NCBI GenBank assembly: GCA_041568335.1
Contig: JBFFZZ010000144.1
Location: forward strand, 1-7,640
Length of the DNA: 7,640 nt
Direction: 5' to 3'
Origin: WVWW01 sp041568335
Lineage (GTDB): Bacteria > Acidobacteriota > Polarisedimenticolia > Polarisedimenticolales > Polarisedimenticolaceae
Under the pieces are notes generated by a model. The model saw nothing but the letters and a program-made list of their open reading frames with translations, did not search any database and was not told the DNA's origin. Made by a program: the position numbers and the translations under genes. Every line of letters begins with the position of its first letter. The stretch's first letter is position 1. Shown here in pieces: positions 1-6,183 of this stretch.

Positions 1-110
1 CCGCATCTCGAACCTCCCGTTGTTCGGGGGTCCATCGTGTCTGGATTATACCGCGAACCCGCACCACGGGTCGCTTGCCCCCGTTTCGTGCGGCATGTTA
101 AAACCGGCGC

Positions 111-428
111 ATGAAAACACTCGGACTCTTCTCGATCTTCGCGATCTTCGGCTGGGCGCTGATCGCGGCCGCGTACGGCGGCTGGGTCGTCCTCACGATC
201 GCCGCGCTCGGTTTCGCGCTGACCCTGGTCTTCGCGGGTTGTCATGAAAAGAGCTGGGGCGACCGGTTCGCCTGGTTCTTCTTCGGCCTCTGCGTGGTCC
301 TGATCGGCCTGTCGTTCCGCACGACGTTCGCCGAATCGGTCGGGCTCGGCGTGGCCAAAGCGGTCATCCTGCTGCTGCTGGTGCTGTTCGCGTGGCGCGG
401 GTCGCGGGCGCTCGAGTCGCACGCCTGA
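111..428 (+). CDS. Small four-helix membrane protein, function unknown
   Basis: This 105-residue protein is dominated by hydrophobic segments at about residues 4-22, 24-43, 52-69 and 78-95. They are separated by short polar turns, notably CHEKSWGDR at 44-52 and a region around FRTTFAES at 69-76. It therefore looks like a small inner-membrane protein. I do not recognise a family and see no catalytic motif. Codons are strongly G/C-ending, like the neighbouring genes, which supports real coding. The ATG at 111 has no good Shine-Dalgarno sequence (only GGCGC just upstream), so translation may be weak or start-dependent on context. Its 3' end overlaps the 3' end of the M16 peptidase gene on the other strand by 65 bp. 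No co-directional neighbour lies within the window, so context gives no hint of role. Confidence 0.72.
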   Translation: MKTLGLFSIFAIFGWALIAAAYGGWVVLTIAALGFALTLVFAGCHEKSWGDRFAWFFFGLCVVLIGLSFRTTFAESVGLGVAKAVILLLLVLFAWRGSRALESHA

Positions 429-3255
429 CCCGATCGCGCACCGGGTTGCCGTCGCGATCGAGCCGGATGGGTTCGCCGAGGTCGAGCGCGCGCAGCCGGC
501 CGAGCTGTGTCCTGGCGTCTCCGACGACCAGCCAGACCATCGGCTGCTCCAGGTAGGCCGCGGCCAGCTCGCGGATCCGCTCGATCGTCATGTCGCGCAC
601 GATCTGCTCGCGCTGCTTCAGGTAGCCGGCCGGGAACCCGTAGGCGCTCATGTCCTGCAGCAAACCGAGCTTGGCGCGGAGCGTCTCCAGCCGCCCTGCG
701 TTGGCGCGCAACAGGTACCCCTTGGTGGCTTCCAGGTCGGTCTCGTCGAACCCCGGACCGTGTTGTTGGACGATCTCCTGGATCAGCCGGAGCGATTCGA
801 GGGTGACGTTGGAGCGCACCGAGGAGAAGATCGTGAACGGCCCGATCTGATCCGAACCGCCGAAACCGGACCCGATCCCGTAGGTGTAGCCCTTGCCCTC
901 GCGGAGCACCTGGGTCAGGTCGGACGCGAACCCGCCCCCGCCGAGCCGGAAGTTCATCACGTTCGCCGGGTAGTGGTCGGGGTCCGTTTGCGCCAGCGCG
1001 AGATACCCGATGTTGAGCACCGACTGCTTGGCGTCGGGGATATCGACGAAGTAGAGCCTGGCCCGCTCCTCCGACCACGTCGGCGGGGCGGGAAACCGTG
1101 GCGATTCCCCTTGCCAACGCTCGACGAGCCCGTCGAGCGACTTCATCACCTCGGCCTTGGAGACCGCCCCGGCCACGTGGAACGCGGCGACACCCGGCAC
1201 GAGCGCGCGGCGGTAGTACGCCTCGAGCTCGTCCTGCTGCATCGCCTGGACCGCCTCGATCGTCCCCAACCCGTTCTGCCCGAGGATGTGATCGGCGTAA
1301 AGCAACCGCCGGAAGACGTCCGCCGCGACACCGTCGGGGCTCGCCGAACGTTGGCGTATCGACTGTTCCACGCGACGCTTGGCGCGCTGGAACTCGGACT
1401 CGTCCCAGCGAGGCTCGAGCAGGATCTCCTCGACCAGCGCCATCGTTTCCCGGTAGTTGCGCGCCAGCGAGCTTGCCGAGATGACGAAGCTCTCGCCGCC
1501 CGAGCCGACGCCGATCGAAGCTCCGAGCAGATCGATCGCCCGTTCGAGCTCCTCGGGGGTCCGGTTCTTCGTCCCCTGGGCGAGTGTCTCCGACAGCATG
1601 TTGGCGACACCGACGTTGGCCGGATCGTCGAGCAGTTGCCCGCCCTTGAAACGCAGCTCGAACTCGACGAGCGGCGTCTCGTCATCCTCGATCCCGAACA
1701 CCTGGACGCCGTTGGGCAACGCGGCGCGCCACACCTTCGGCGTGGGAACCAACGGCGGCTCGCCGAACGGCGGCTCGACGCTGCGGTCGAACGCGCCCTG
1801 CGGGCTGCGGGTTTCTCCGCGCTTGACCGCGAAGGACCCCTCGGCGTCCTGGACGATCCGTTCCTCGACGACCTCGGCGCGCCCGGACTCGGCCAGCGCG
1901 AGCACGGGTTGCCCTTTCGGGACAAAACTCGTCGCGACGAACGGACGGTCCTTGATGTACGTCTCGTAGACGCGCATCACGTCCTCCGCGCTGACCGCGA
2001 GCGTGCGCTCGAGATCCTCGCGGAAGAAGTCCGGCGAGCCGGCGAAGATCGTGTACTCGGCCAGGTTGAACGCCTTGCCCAGGGTGCTCGAGATGCTGCG
2101 GTAGAAACCCGTCTCGATGCCGGCCTTGACCCGTTCCAGCTCCAGCGGGTCGACGCCCTCGCGCTCGAAGCGGCCGAACGCGGCGCGGATGGCGGCGTAG
2201 ACGTCGTCCAGGTCGGTCCCGGCGAAGGCCTGGGCCGCGAGCGTGAACTGCCCGGCCAGCTCGCTGCCGCTGTCGAAGGCAAAGACGTCGGGGACCAGCT
2301 CTTTCTCCTCGACCAGCACCTCGTAGAACGGGGTCGACTTGCCGTCCGTCAGCAGCGCGCCGAGCACGGACAGCGCGTAGGAGTCCTCGTGGAACTCGGG
2401 AACCGACGGCCAGGTGAGGTTCACCTGCGGGAGCCGCGCGAAGTTGTCCTCGTGGAACAACCGGATCGTCTCTTTCAAGGTGACCGCGGGTGGCGCCGGA
2501 ACCTCGGGCGTCTCGCGGGCCGGGATCTCCCCGAAGTACTTCTCGATCCAGGCCTTCGTCCGCTCGACGTCGAGGTCCCCCGCCACGACGAGGGTCGCGT
2601 TGTTGGGCCCGTACCACTTGGAATGGAAGTCCTTGACGTCGGCGAGCGTCGCGCTGTCGAGGTCGGCCAGCGAGCCGATCACCTGCCAGCTGTAGGGATG
2701 CCCCTCGGGGTACAACGCGCGATCGGTGACGTAGCTCGAATGGCCGTAGGGCCGGTTGTCGACGCCCTGTCGCTTCTCGTTCTTGACGACCTGCTTCTCC
2801 TTGGCGACGACCGACTCGGTGACCGTGTTGATGAAGAAGCCCAGCTTGTCCGCCTCGGCCCACAGCGCCTTTTCCAGCCCGTCGGTCGGCACGACCTCGA
2901 AGTAGTTCGTCCGGTCGCGGCTGGTCGACCCGTTGGCCGAGCTGCCGATGCGCGTCATCAGCCGGTCGAGCCCCCCGGCGCCGAGGTTCTCGGAGTCGAG
3001 GAAGAACAGATGCTCGAACAGGTGTGCGAAGCCGGTCTTCCCGGGTAGCTCGCGTGCCGATCCGACGTGGAACGTCATCAGCACCGTGGCGATGGGATCC
3101 GAGCGATCGACGTGCAGCACGACGTCGAGCCCGTTGTCGAGCCGGTAGCGCTCGTAGTCGAGGTTGAAGTCGGGCTTCGGCTCGGGCGAGGCACAGGAGG
3201 ACAACAGCGCCACGGCGCCGAGCAGCCAGCAGAATCTGACGTTGGATCGGCTCAT
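364..3255 (-). CDS. M16 family zinc metallopeptidase, two-domain lipoprotein
   Basis: This 963-residue protein belongs to the pitrilysin/insulinase/processing-peptidase family (M16), zinc endopeptidases that enclose and cleave peptides in a chamber. Residues 1-20 form a lipoprotein signal ending in LLSSC, with Cys21 the likely lipidated residue; Ala at +2 would favour the outer membrane where the Lol rule applies. The first M16 half (about 33-450) carries the inverted zinc motif HLFEH at 78-82. Glu153 and Glu160 fall 7 residues apart, as in pitrilysin, with Glu160 the expected third ligand. The second half (about 500-925) has NMLSE (552-556) where HxxEH would sit, so it should be catalytically dead. 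It keeps the substrate-side Arg785/Tyr790/Tyr792 motif. The start at 3255 is chosen because GAGGA precedes it by 4 nt and it begins the signal peptide. The last 38 residues are an Arg/Ala/Thr-rich tail outside the fold. A peptide-scavenging or envelope role is inference. Confidence 0.93.
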   Translation of the reverse strand: MSRSNVRFCWLLGAVALLSSCASPEPKPDFNLDYERYRLDNGLDVVLHVDRSDPIATVLMTFHVGSARELPGKTGFAHLFEHLFFLDSENLGAGGLDRLMTRIGSSANGSTSRDRTNYFEVVPTDGLEKALWAEADKLGFFINTVTESVVAKEKQVVKNEKRQGVDNRPYGHSSYVTDRALYPEGHPYSWQVIGSLADLDSATLADVKDFHSKWYGPNNATLVVAGDLDVERTKAWIEKYFGEIPARETPEVPAPPAVTLKETIRLFHEDNFARLPQVNLTWPSVPEFHEDSYALSVLGALLTDGKSTPFYEVLVEEKELVPDVFAFDSGSELAGQFTLAAQAFAGTDLDDVYAAIRAAFGRFEREGVDPLELERVKAGIETGFYRSISSTLGKAFNLAEYTIFAGSPDFFREDLERTLAVSAEDVMRVYETYIKDRPFVATSFVPKGQPVLALAESGRAEVVEERIVQDAEGSFAVKRGETRSPQGAFDRSVEPPFGEPPLVPTPKVWRAALPNGVQVFGIEDDETPLVEFELRFKGGQLLDDPANVGVANMLSETLAQGTKNRTPEELERAIDLLGASIGVGSGGESFVISASSLARNYRETMALVEEILLEPRWDESEFQRAKRRVEQSIRQRSASPDGVAADVFRRLLYADHILGQNGLGTIEAVQAMQQDELEAYYRRALVPGVAAFHVAGAVSKAEVMKSLDGLVERWQGESPRFPAPPTWSEERARLYFVDIPDAKQSVLNIGYLALAQTDPDHYPANVMNFRLGGGGFASDLTQVLREGKGYTYGIGSGFGGSDQIGPFTIFSSVRSNVTLESLRLIQEIVQQHGPGFDETDLEATKGYLLRANAGRLETLRAKLGLLQDMSAYGFPAGYLKQREQIVRDMTIERIRELAAAYLEQPMVWLVVGDARTQLGRLRALDLGEPIRLDRDGNPVRDRVRRATRAPATRATRTAPAAAG

Positions 3256-3259
3256 CGTT

Positions 3260-3264
3260 TCCTC
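3260..3264 (-). promoter_or_regulatory. Ribosome binding site of the M16 gene
   Basis: The minus strand reads GAGGA-AACG-ATG, a Shine-Dalgarno core 4 nt before the start. It decides the start against an in-frame upstream ATG at 3378, which would add 41 residues read through the upstream gene's terminator. The subtilase gene shares the identical 11-nt AGGAAACGATG at its start. Confidence 0.75.
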
Positions 3265-3358
3265 AAGGGGCGGACGGATCGAGGCAGTGCTCGTCTTGGT
3301 GAAGGAGGATCGTGGCACGGGAAAGGGCGTCCCGCCAGATTCGAGCACACCGGCGCCG

Positions 3359-3388
3359 AAGAACGAAAGGCCGGGCAAGAGCCCGGCC
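3359..3388 (-). terminator. Intrinsic terminator after the subtilase gene
   Basis: On the minus strand a perfect 8-bp stem GGCCGGGC/GCCCGGCC (arms 3388-3381 and 3376-3369) closes a TCTT loop. It is followed at once by the T-rich run TTTCGTTCTT. It starts 26 nt after the subtilase stop codon. This is a textbook rho-independent layout, and it separates the subtilase transcript from the M16 gene 104 nt further on. The M16 gene therefore needs its own promoter or depends on read-through. I could not identify a convincing promoter in 3256-3358. Confidence 0.88.
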
Positions 3389-3414
3389 CTGCTGAAATCG
3401 AGCTGTCCGTTGGA

Positions 3415-5835
3415 TCAGTCGGTCGTCAGCCCGCTCGCGGAGTTGAAAACGTCGCTCCACATCAGCGCATCGGACCAGACCAGCGCGTCCGACCAGATGT
3501 AGGCGTCCGACCAGATAGAGGCGTCCGACCAGACCAGCGCGTCGGACCAGACGAGCGCGTCCGACCAGACCAGGCCGTCCGACCAGATCAGGCCGTCCGA
3601 CCAGACCAGCGCGTCCGACCAGATCAGGCCGTCCGACCAGACCAGCGCGTCCGACCAGATGTAGCCCTGGGACCACGTCGAGTCGCCCCAGCTGATCGCG
3701 GTGTTTTCGAAGCCGATTCGGCCGGTGGTCTCGTCCTTGAAGCACTGCGGCGACCCGGCGGCGGTCACCTGCCCCGTCTCGTTGAGGGCCGCGCTGACAT
3801 CGAGGATGCCGGCTCCCTGCATGAACGGATCGCCGGCGGTGGTCTTGGTCGCCGAGCGCATCATGCGCGCCTTGATCGTCGCGGGGTTCAGGGTCGGGTC
3901 CTGCTCGAGCATCAGCGCGGCGGCGCCCGTGACGACAGCAGCGGCCATGCTCGTGCCCGAGAGCAGCAGGTACTCCGTGGAGTAACCCGGAGCGGTCAAC
4001 ACGTTTTGCGGGAGGATCGTTTCCAGACCGGAGTAGCCCGAAGCGGGGGCCACGATCCGGTTACCCGGTGTGACGAGATCCGGCTTGACGAAGCGGTCGA
4101 GCAGCGTCGGCCCGCGCGACGAGAAGGACGAGATGATGTCGTCCAGCGGATCGGCGGTACCCCACTGGGTCAGCGATCCCACGGTGATGACCTTGGGCGA
4201 GTTGCCCGGGCTCGTGATCGTTCCGTAACCGTCGTTGCCCTGGTTGCCGGCGGAGCAGACGACCACGACACCGGCGTCCCACAGCGCCTCGACGGAAAGG
4301 ACGAGCGGATCGACCGCGGCTTCCTGCTGGATGTTCTGGCCGAGCGAGAGGTTGACCACATCGATGCCCAGCACGTCCTTGTTGGCCAGCACCCAGTCCA
4401 CACCGGCGATGACATCGGACGCGACGCCTTGCCCCTTCTCGTCGAGCACACGCACCGACACCACGTCCGCCGCCGGGGCCAGACCCGTGTAGGCGCCACC
4501 GGAAGAGGCGCCGTTGCCGCCGATGATGCCGGCGACGTGCGTGCCGTGGCCCCAAGGATCCTGCCGTGGGGTCGGGTTGACGCAGCTGTCGGCATGCGGG
4601 CTGCCCTTGTCGAAGTTCGCTTGGACGTCGGCGGCGCTGTGCGCTTCGCAATAGACGGCGACCATTTCCAGGTCGCCGACCCAGTCGCGATTCAGCGACG
4701 TGCTGTCGGCCGAGAACTCGTTACCCATCGAGAAATCGTACGTCGAGTTCCAATTGCTGAGGTCGCCGGTGATCCGGGCGCTGTCGACCAGCACGCCGTC
4801 GATGTACATGCGGGCCTGGCCCGTCGCGTTGCGGGTCACGACGACATGTTGTCGCACCGTTGCCACGCTCCCGGAGGAGCTGCTCAGCATCGTGTACATG
4901 CCGTTCGGTCCGTTGGTGCTCGTGCGCAGGCGGAACTGGTAGCTCGTGCCGTTCTGACCGAGCGTGAAGTTGCGGTTGTAAGGATCCTTGGACAGGCTGA
5001 CGATCCGCGCCGGGCCACCCTGAGAAGCGGCCCCGGGTCGGATCCAGGCCTCGACGGTGATCTCGTTGCTGGCCGTGCAAGCCTGGAAGATCTTGTTCGA
5101 ATCGGTCAAGTTGGACAGCCGGGTGGCGCTATCGATCGTCAGCCCGTTGTCCCCGAGCGTCACGTTGGCCGCGTCCTCGACCGTCATGTCGAGGGCGGAG
5201 CCGACGCCGGAGACGTCACGCACGCTCGCGGTAGTCGGGCCGCCCTCGAAACGGTACAGGGCGCTCAGGCCGCTCTCGACGCGGTCACCGCGATAGCCGC
5301 ACGCGTCATGCGCCGGGATAATGTCCACGCTCTGCACGAGGGAGATGTCCGCATGGGATTGGATCCCCGAGTCGAGGACGGCCACGGTCACACCGCTACC
5401 GGTCAGCCCGGAGGTCGCCGCCACACTCAGATCGACGGTCGAGCTGGGGCCGTTGATCGACGTGTCGGCCAGGCCGACGACCGGAGCGTCCAGCGCGATG
5501 AACGAAAGGGCCGGATGATCGGCCAGCTTGTCCAGGGCGTGGGCCGGGATGGTCGCGGCGACGCCGGGGATGGAGCTGAACTCACGGGTGACGACCCCGC
5601 CGAGCCCCTTGACGAGCCCTCGCAGGTTGGCTCGCTCCGAATGCTCGTGCAAGACGAGGACGTCGACGGTTTCCCCGGGAGCCGCCTCGGCCTTGGCCCG
5701 CGCGGCGGCACTCATCCGCTCGCCGTGTTCGCCGGCCATCAGCGCGGGCGCCGCGACGACGGCGACCAGCGTGAGCCAGGCCGCGATCACGCCCGGCCGC
5801 GTCCTCCCGAACAGGGTTGAGAGTTCTTTCGACAT
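3415..5835 (-). CDS. Secreted S8 subtilisin-like protease with internal LamG domain and WSD repeats
   Basis: This 806-residue protein is a serine endopeptidase of the subtilase family (S8). In order, it has a Sec-type signal peptide (about 1-34, hydrophobic core 16-33) and an I9-like propeptide (about 57-119) that normally chaperones folding and is cleaved off. The catalytic domain (about 145-690) has Asp155 (VAVLDSGI), His430 (GHGTHVAG), oxyanion Asn531 (CSAGN) and Ser629 (GTSMA), so the triad is intact. Between Asp155 and His430 lie 274 residues instead of the usual few dozen. About 189-410 of these read as a LamG/concanavalin-like jelly roll. The C-terminus (about 715-796) is a run of WSD hexapeptides. 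The ATG at 5835 follows AGGA, 4 nt upstream. A terminator follows the gene and a candidate sigma-54 promoter precedes it. Extracellular degradation or capture of glycosylated or polymeric substrate is inference. Confidence 0.95.
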   Translation of the reverse strand: MSKELSTLFGRTRPGVIAAWLTLVAVVAAPALMAGEHGERMSAAARAKAEAAPGETVDVLVLHEHSERANLRGLVKGLGGVVTREFSSIPGVAATIPAHALDKLADHPALSFIALDAPVVGLADTSINGPSSTVDLSVAATSGLTGSGVTVAVLDSGIQSHADISLVQSVDIIPAHDACGYRGDRVESGLSALYRFEGGPTTASVRDVSGVGSALDMTVEDAANVTLGDNGLTIDSATRLSNLTDSNKIFQACTASNEITVEAWIRPGAASQGGPARIVSLSKDPYNRNFTLGQNGTSYQFRLRTSTNGPNGMYTMLSSSSGSVATVRQHVVVTRNATGQARMYIDGVLVDSARITGDLSNWNSTYDFSMGNEFSADSTSLNRDWVGDLEMVAVYCEAHSAADVQANFDKGSPHADSCVNPTPRQDPWGHGTHVAGIIGGNGASSGGAYTGLAPAADVVSVRVLDEKGQGVASDVIAGVDWVLANKDVLGIDVVNLSLGQNIQQEAAVDPLVLSVEALWDAGVVVVCSAGNQGNDGYGTITSPGNSPKVITVGSLTQWGTADPLDDIISSFSSRGPTLLDRFVKPDLVTPGNRIVAPASGYSGLETILPQNVLTAPGYSTEYLLLSGTSMAAAVVTGAAALMLEQDPTLNPATIKARMMRSATKTTAGDPFMQGAGILDVSAALNETGQVTAAGSPQCFKDETTGRIGFENTAISWGDSTWSQGYIWSDALVWSDGLIWSDALVWSDGLIWSDGLVWSDALVWSDALVWSDASIWSDAYIWSDALVWSDALMWSDVFNSASGLTTD
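3448..3657 (-). repeat. 18-bp tandem repeat encoding WSDxxx hexapeptides
   Basis: Eleven complete 18-bp units (3460-3657) plus a partial twelfth (WSDV, 3448-3459) encode W-S-D-[AG]-[LSY]-[VIM] in unbroken phase at the C-terminus of the subtilase. Two degenerate relatives (WGDST, WSQGYI) precede them. WSDALV occurs five times, with GLI, GLV, ASI, AYI and ALM variants. Within it, 3577-3612 and 3613-3648 are an exact 36-bp tandem duplication (a WSDALV-WSDGLI pair), pointing to recent expansion. Trp and Asp are invariant. I recall related VWGD/VWSD runs at the C-terminus of other bacterial subtilases, but their role is not known to me; surface anchoring, secretion or a hexapeptide beta-solenoid are possibilities. 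Confidence 0.95.
4606..5271 (-). other. LamG/concanavalin-like domain inserted in the subtilase
   Basis: Residues about 189-410 of the subtilase show the usual LamG-type landmarks in order: LYRFEGG (193-199), ITVEAWIRPG (259-268), NFTLGQNG (289-296), HVVVTRNATGQARMYIDG (330-347) and WVGDLEMVAVY ending in VQANF (385-408). The domain sits between catalytic Asp155 and His430. Cys179 and Cys418 bracket the insert and Cys253/Cys396 lie inside it, so two disulfides (one at the neck, one internal) are plausible. Such jelly rolls commonly bind carbohydrate or protein ligands. The domain call is from motif recognition and the boundaries are approximate. Confidence 0.85.
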
Positions 5836-5880
5836 CGTTTCCTGCCGCGCCTGGGCGGTCCTTTCTCACCCGGTTTCATT

Positions 5881-5896
5881 ACCAAATTGCGTGCCA
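5881..5896 (-). promoter_or_regulatory. Candidate sigma-54 (RpoN) promoter of the subtilase gene
   Basis: The minus strand reads TGGCACGCAATTTGGT. Against the known RpoN consensus TGGCACG-N4-TTGC-W it matches every defined base except one, the C of the -12 GC (here G). The GG and the -12 pair are 10 nt apart, as required. The predicted start site is near 5870, giving a leader of about 35 nt before the ATG at 5835 with its AGGA. The non-C at -12 is the main weakness. If real, transcription would need an AAA+ enhancer-binding protein. Confidence 0.5.
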
Positions 5897-5982
5897 GATG
5901 GGCCGAGGGGTGGAAAAGGATTGGTGTCGAGGTCGTTTTCAGGTGATTAGGACCGCCGTCGCAGGATGACGTTCTGGTGATG

Positions 5983-6005
5983 CCGTGTCGCCTCGCGCGA
6001 CACGG
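5983..6005. promoter_or_regulatory. Perfect 9-bp inverted repeat, possible regulator binding site
   Basis: CCGTGTCGC-N5-GCGACACGG is an uninterrupted dyad. Its centre (5994) is about 125 bp upstream of the start site predicted for the sigma-54-like promoter, a typical distance for an enhancer-binding protein site. It also lies 190 bp upstream of the rightward gene's start codon. No T-run follows on either strand, so it is not a terminator. The binding-protein role is inference; an RNA hairpin is the alternative. Confidence 0.5.
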
Positions 6006-6077
6006 GGGAGGTTCGAAACGGGCGTCGCCCGCGGAAAACCTCACTGCTGCGCGAGTTTTGCAGGACCACGGAATCCA

Positions 6078-6106
6078 CGACACGGACGTCGTAAAGCCCG
6101 ACACCG
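6078..6106 (+). promoter_or_regulatory. Additional CGACAC half-sites
   Basis: The dyad arm CGACACGG recurs exactly at 6078-6085 and with one mismatch (CGACACCG) at 6099-6106, spaced 21 bp start to start, or two helical turns. A further reverse-oriented core GTGTCG lies at 5924-5929. Repetition on one helical face is suggestive of cooperative protein binding, but nothing here identifies the protein. Confidence 0.3.
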
Positions 6107-6116
6107 TTCCCGAGGG

Positions 6117-6145
6117 CTTTTCGCCCGGCTGTGCCGGCCGAAAAG
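6117..6145 (+). other. Hairpin in the leader of the HExxH lipoprotein gene
   Basis: Two 13-nt arms (6117-6129 and 6133-6145) pair at 12 of 13 positions around a TGT loop; the one C-C mismatch is at the eighth pair. It ends 25 nt before the Shine-Dalgarno sequence. There is no T-run downstream on the plus strand, and on the minus strand the stem is followed by CCCTCGG, so it does not look like a terminator. A transcript-stabilising stem or a DNA operator are both possible. Confidence 0.55.
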
Positions 6146-6170
6146 GACGTAAGATGCCCGCTCCTGTCCA

Positions 6171-6179
6171 GAAGGAGGT
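6171..6179 (+). promoter_or_regulatory. Strong ribosome binding site of the HExxH lipoprotein gene
   Basis: GAAGGAGGT contains the full anti-Shine-Dalgarno complement AAGGAGGT and lies 4 nt before the ATG at 6184. It fixes the start there rather than at the in-frame ATG at 6154 or further upstream. It is the strongest such site in the window. Confidence 0.85.
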
Positions 6180-6183
6180 CCCC

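Larger units (their letters stand above)
5836..6183. other. Divergent intergenic control region
   Basis: These 348 bp separate the starts of the subtilase (-) and the HExxH lipoprotein (+) genes and contain no credible gene. They hold a sigma-54-like promoter facing left, a perfect 9-bp dyad, repeated CGACAC half-sites, a long imperfect hairpin and a strong ribosome binding site facing right. I could not find a convincing sigma-70-type promoter for the rightward gene. The in-frame extension of the lipoprotein gene back to 5977 has no signal peptide at its N-terminus and is not supported. Confidence 0.8.

Noticed and set aside
20..52. Possible sigma-70 promoter (TTGTTC ... GATTAT/TATACC) before the small membrane protein
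   Set aside because: Spacing is either 18 bp with a poor -10 or over 20 bp with a better one. The match is no better than expected by chance.
760..3048. Long plus-strand open frame antisense to the M16 gene
   Set aside because: It is rich in Arg, Asp, Val and Leu without domains, and mirrors the M16 codons. The minus-strand product has full motifs, a signal peptide and a ribosome binding site. Long antisense frames are expected at this G+C content.
3256..3378. Upstream in-frame start for the M16 protein at 3378
   Set aside because: It would bury the lipoprotein signal peptide 41 residues inside and run through the terminator hairpin. The ATG at 3255 has a good ribosome binding site.
3460..3657. 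Tandem repeat considered as a CRISPR-like or iteron array
   Set aside because: Units are contiguous without spacers, keep codon phase and lie wholly inside the subtilase reading frame, so it is a protein-coding repeat.
3067..5820. Very long plus-strand open frame antisense to the subtilase, with VRPDQ-like repeats
   Set aside because: The repeats are simply the complement of the WSD-encoding array. There is no start signal or recognisable domain, while the opposite strand encodes an intact subtilase.
5983..6005. Dyad considered as a NifA-type TGT-N10-ACA site or a terminator
   Set aside because: The TGT to ACA spacing is 11 rather than 10, and no T-run follows on either strand.
5977..6183. 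N-terminal extension of the HExxH lipoprotein to 5977
   Set aside because: The extension crosses the dyad and the hairpin and has no domain. The strong AAGGAGGT and the signal peptide both point to 6184.
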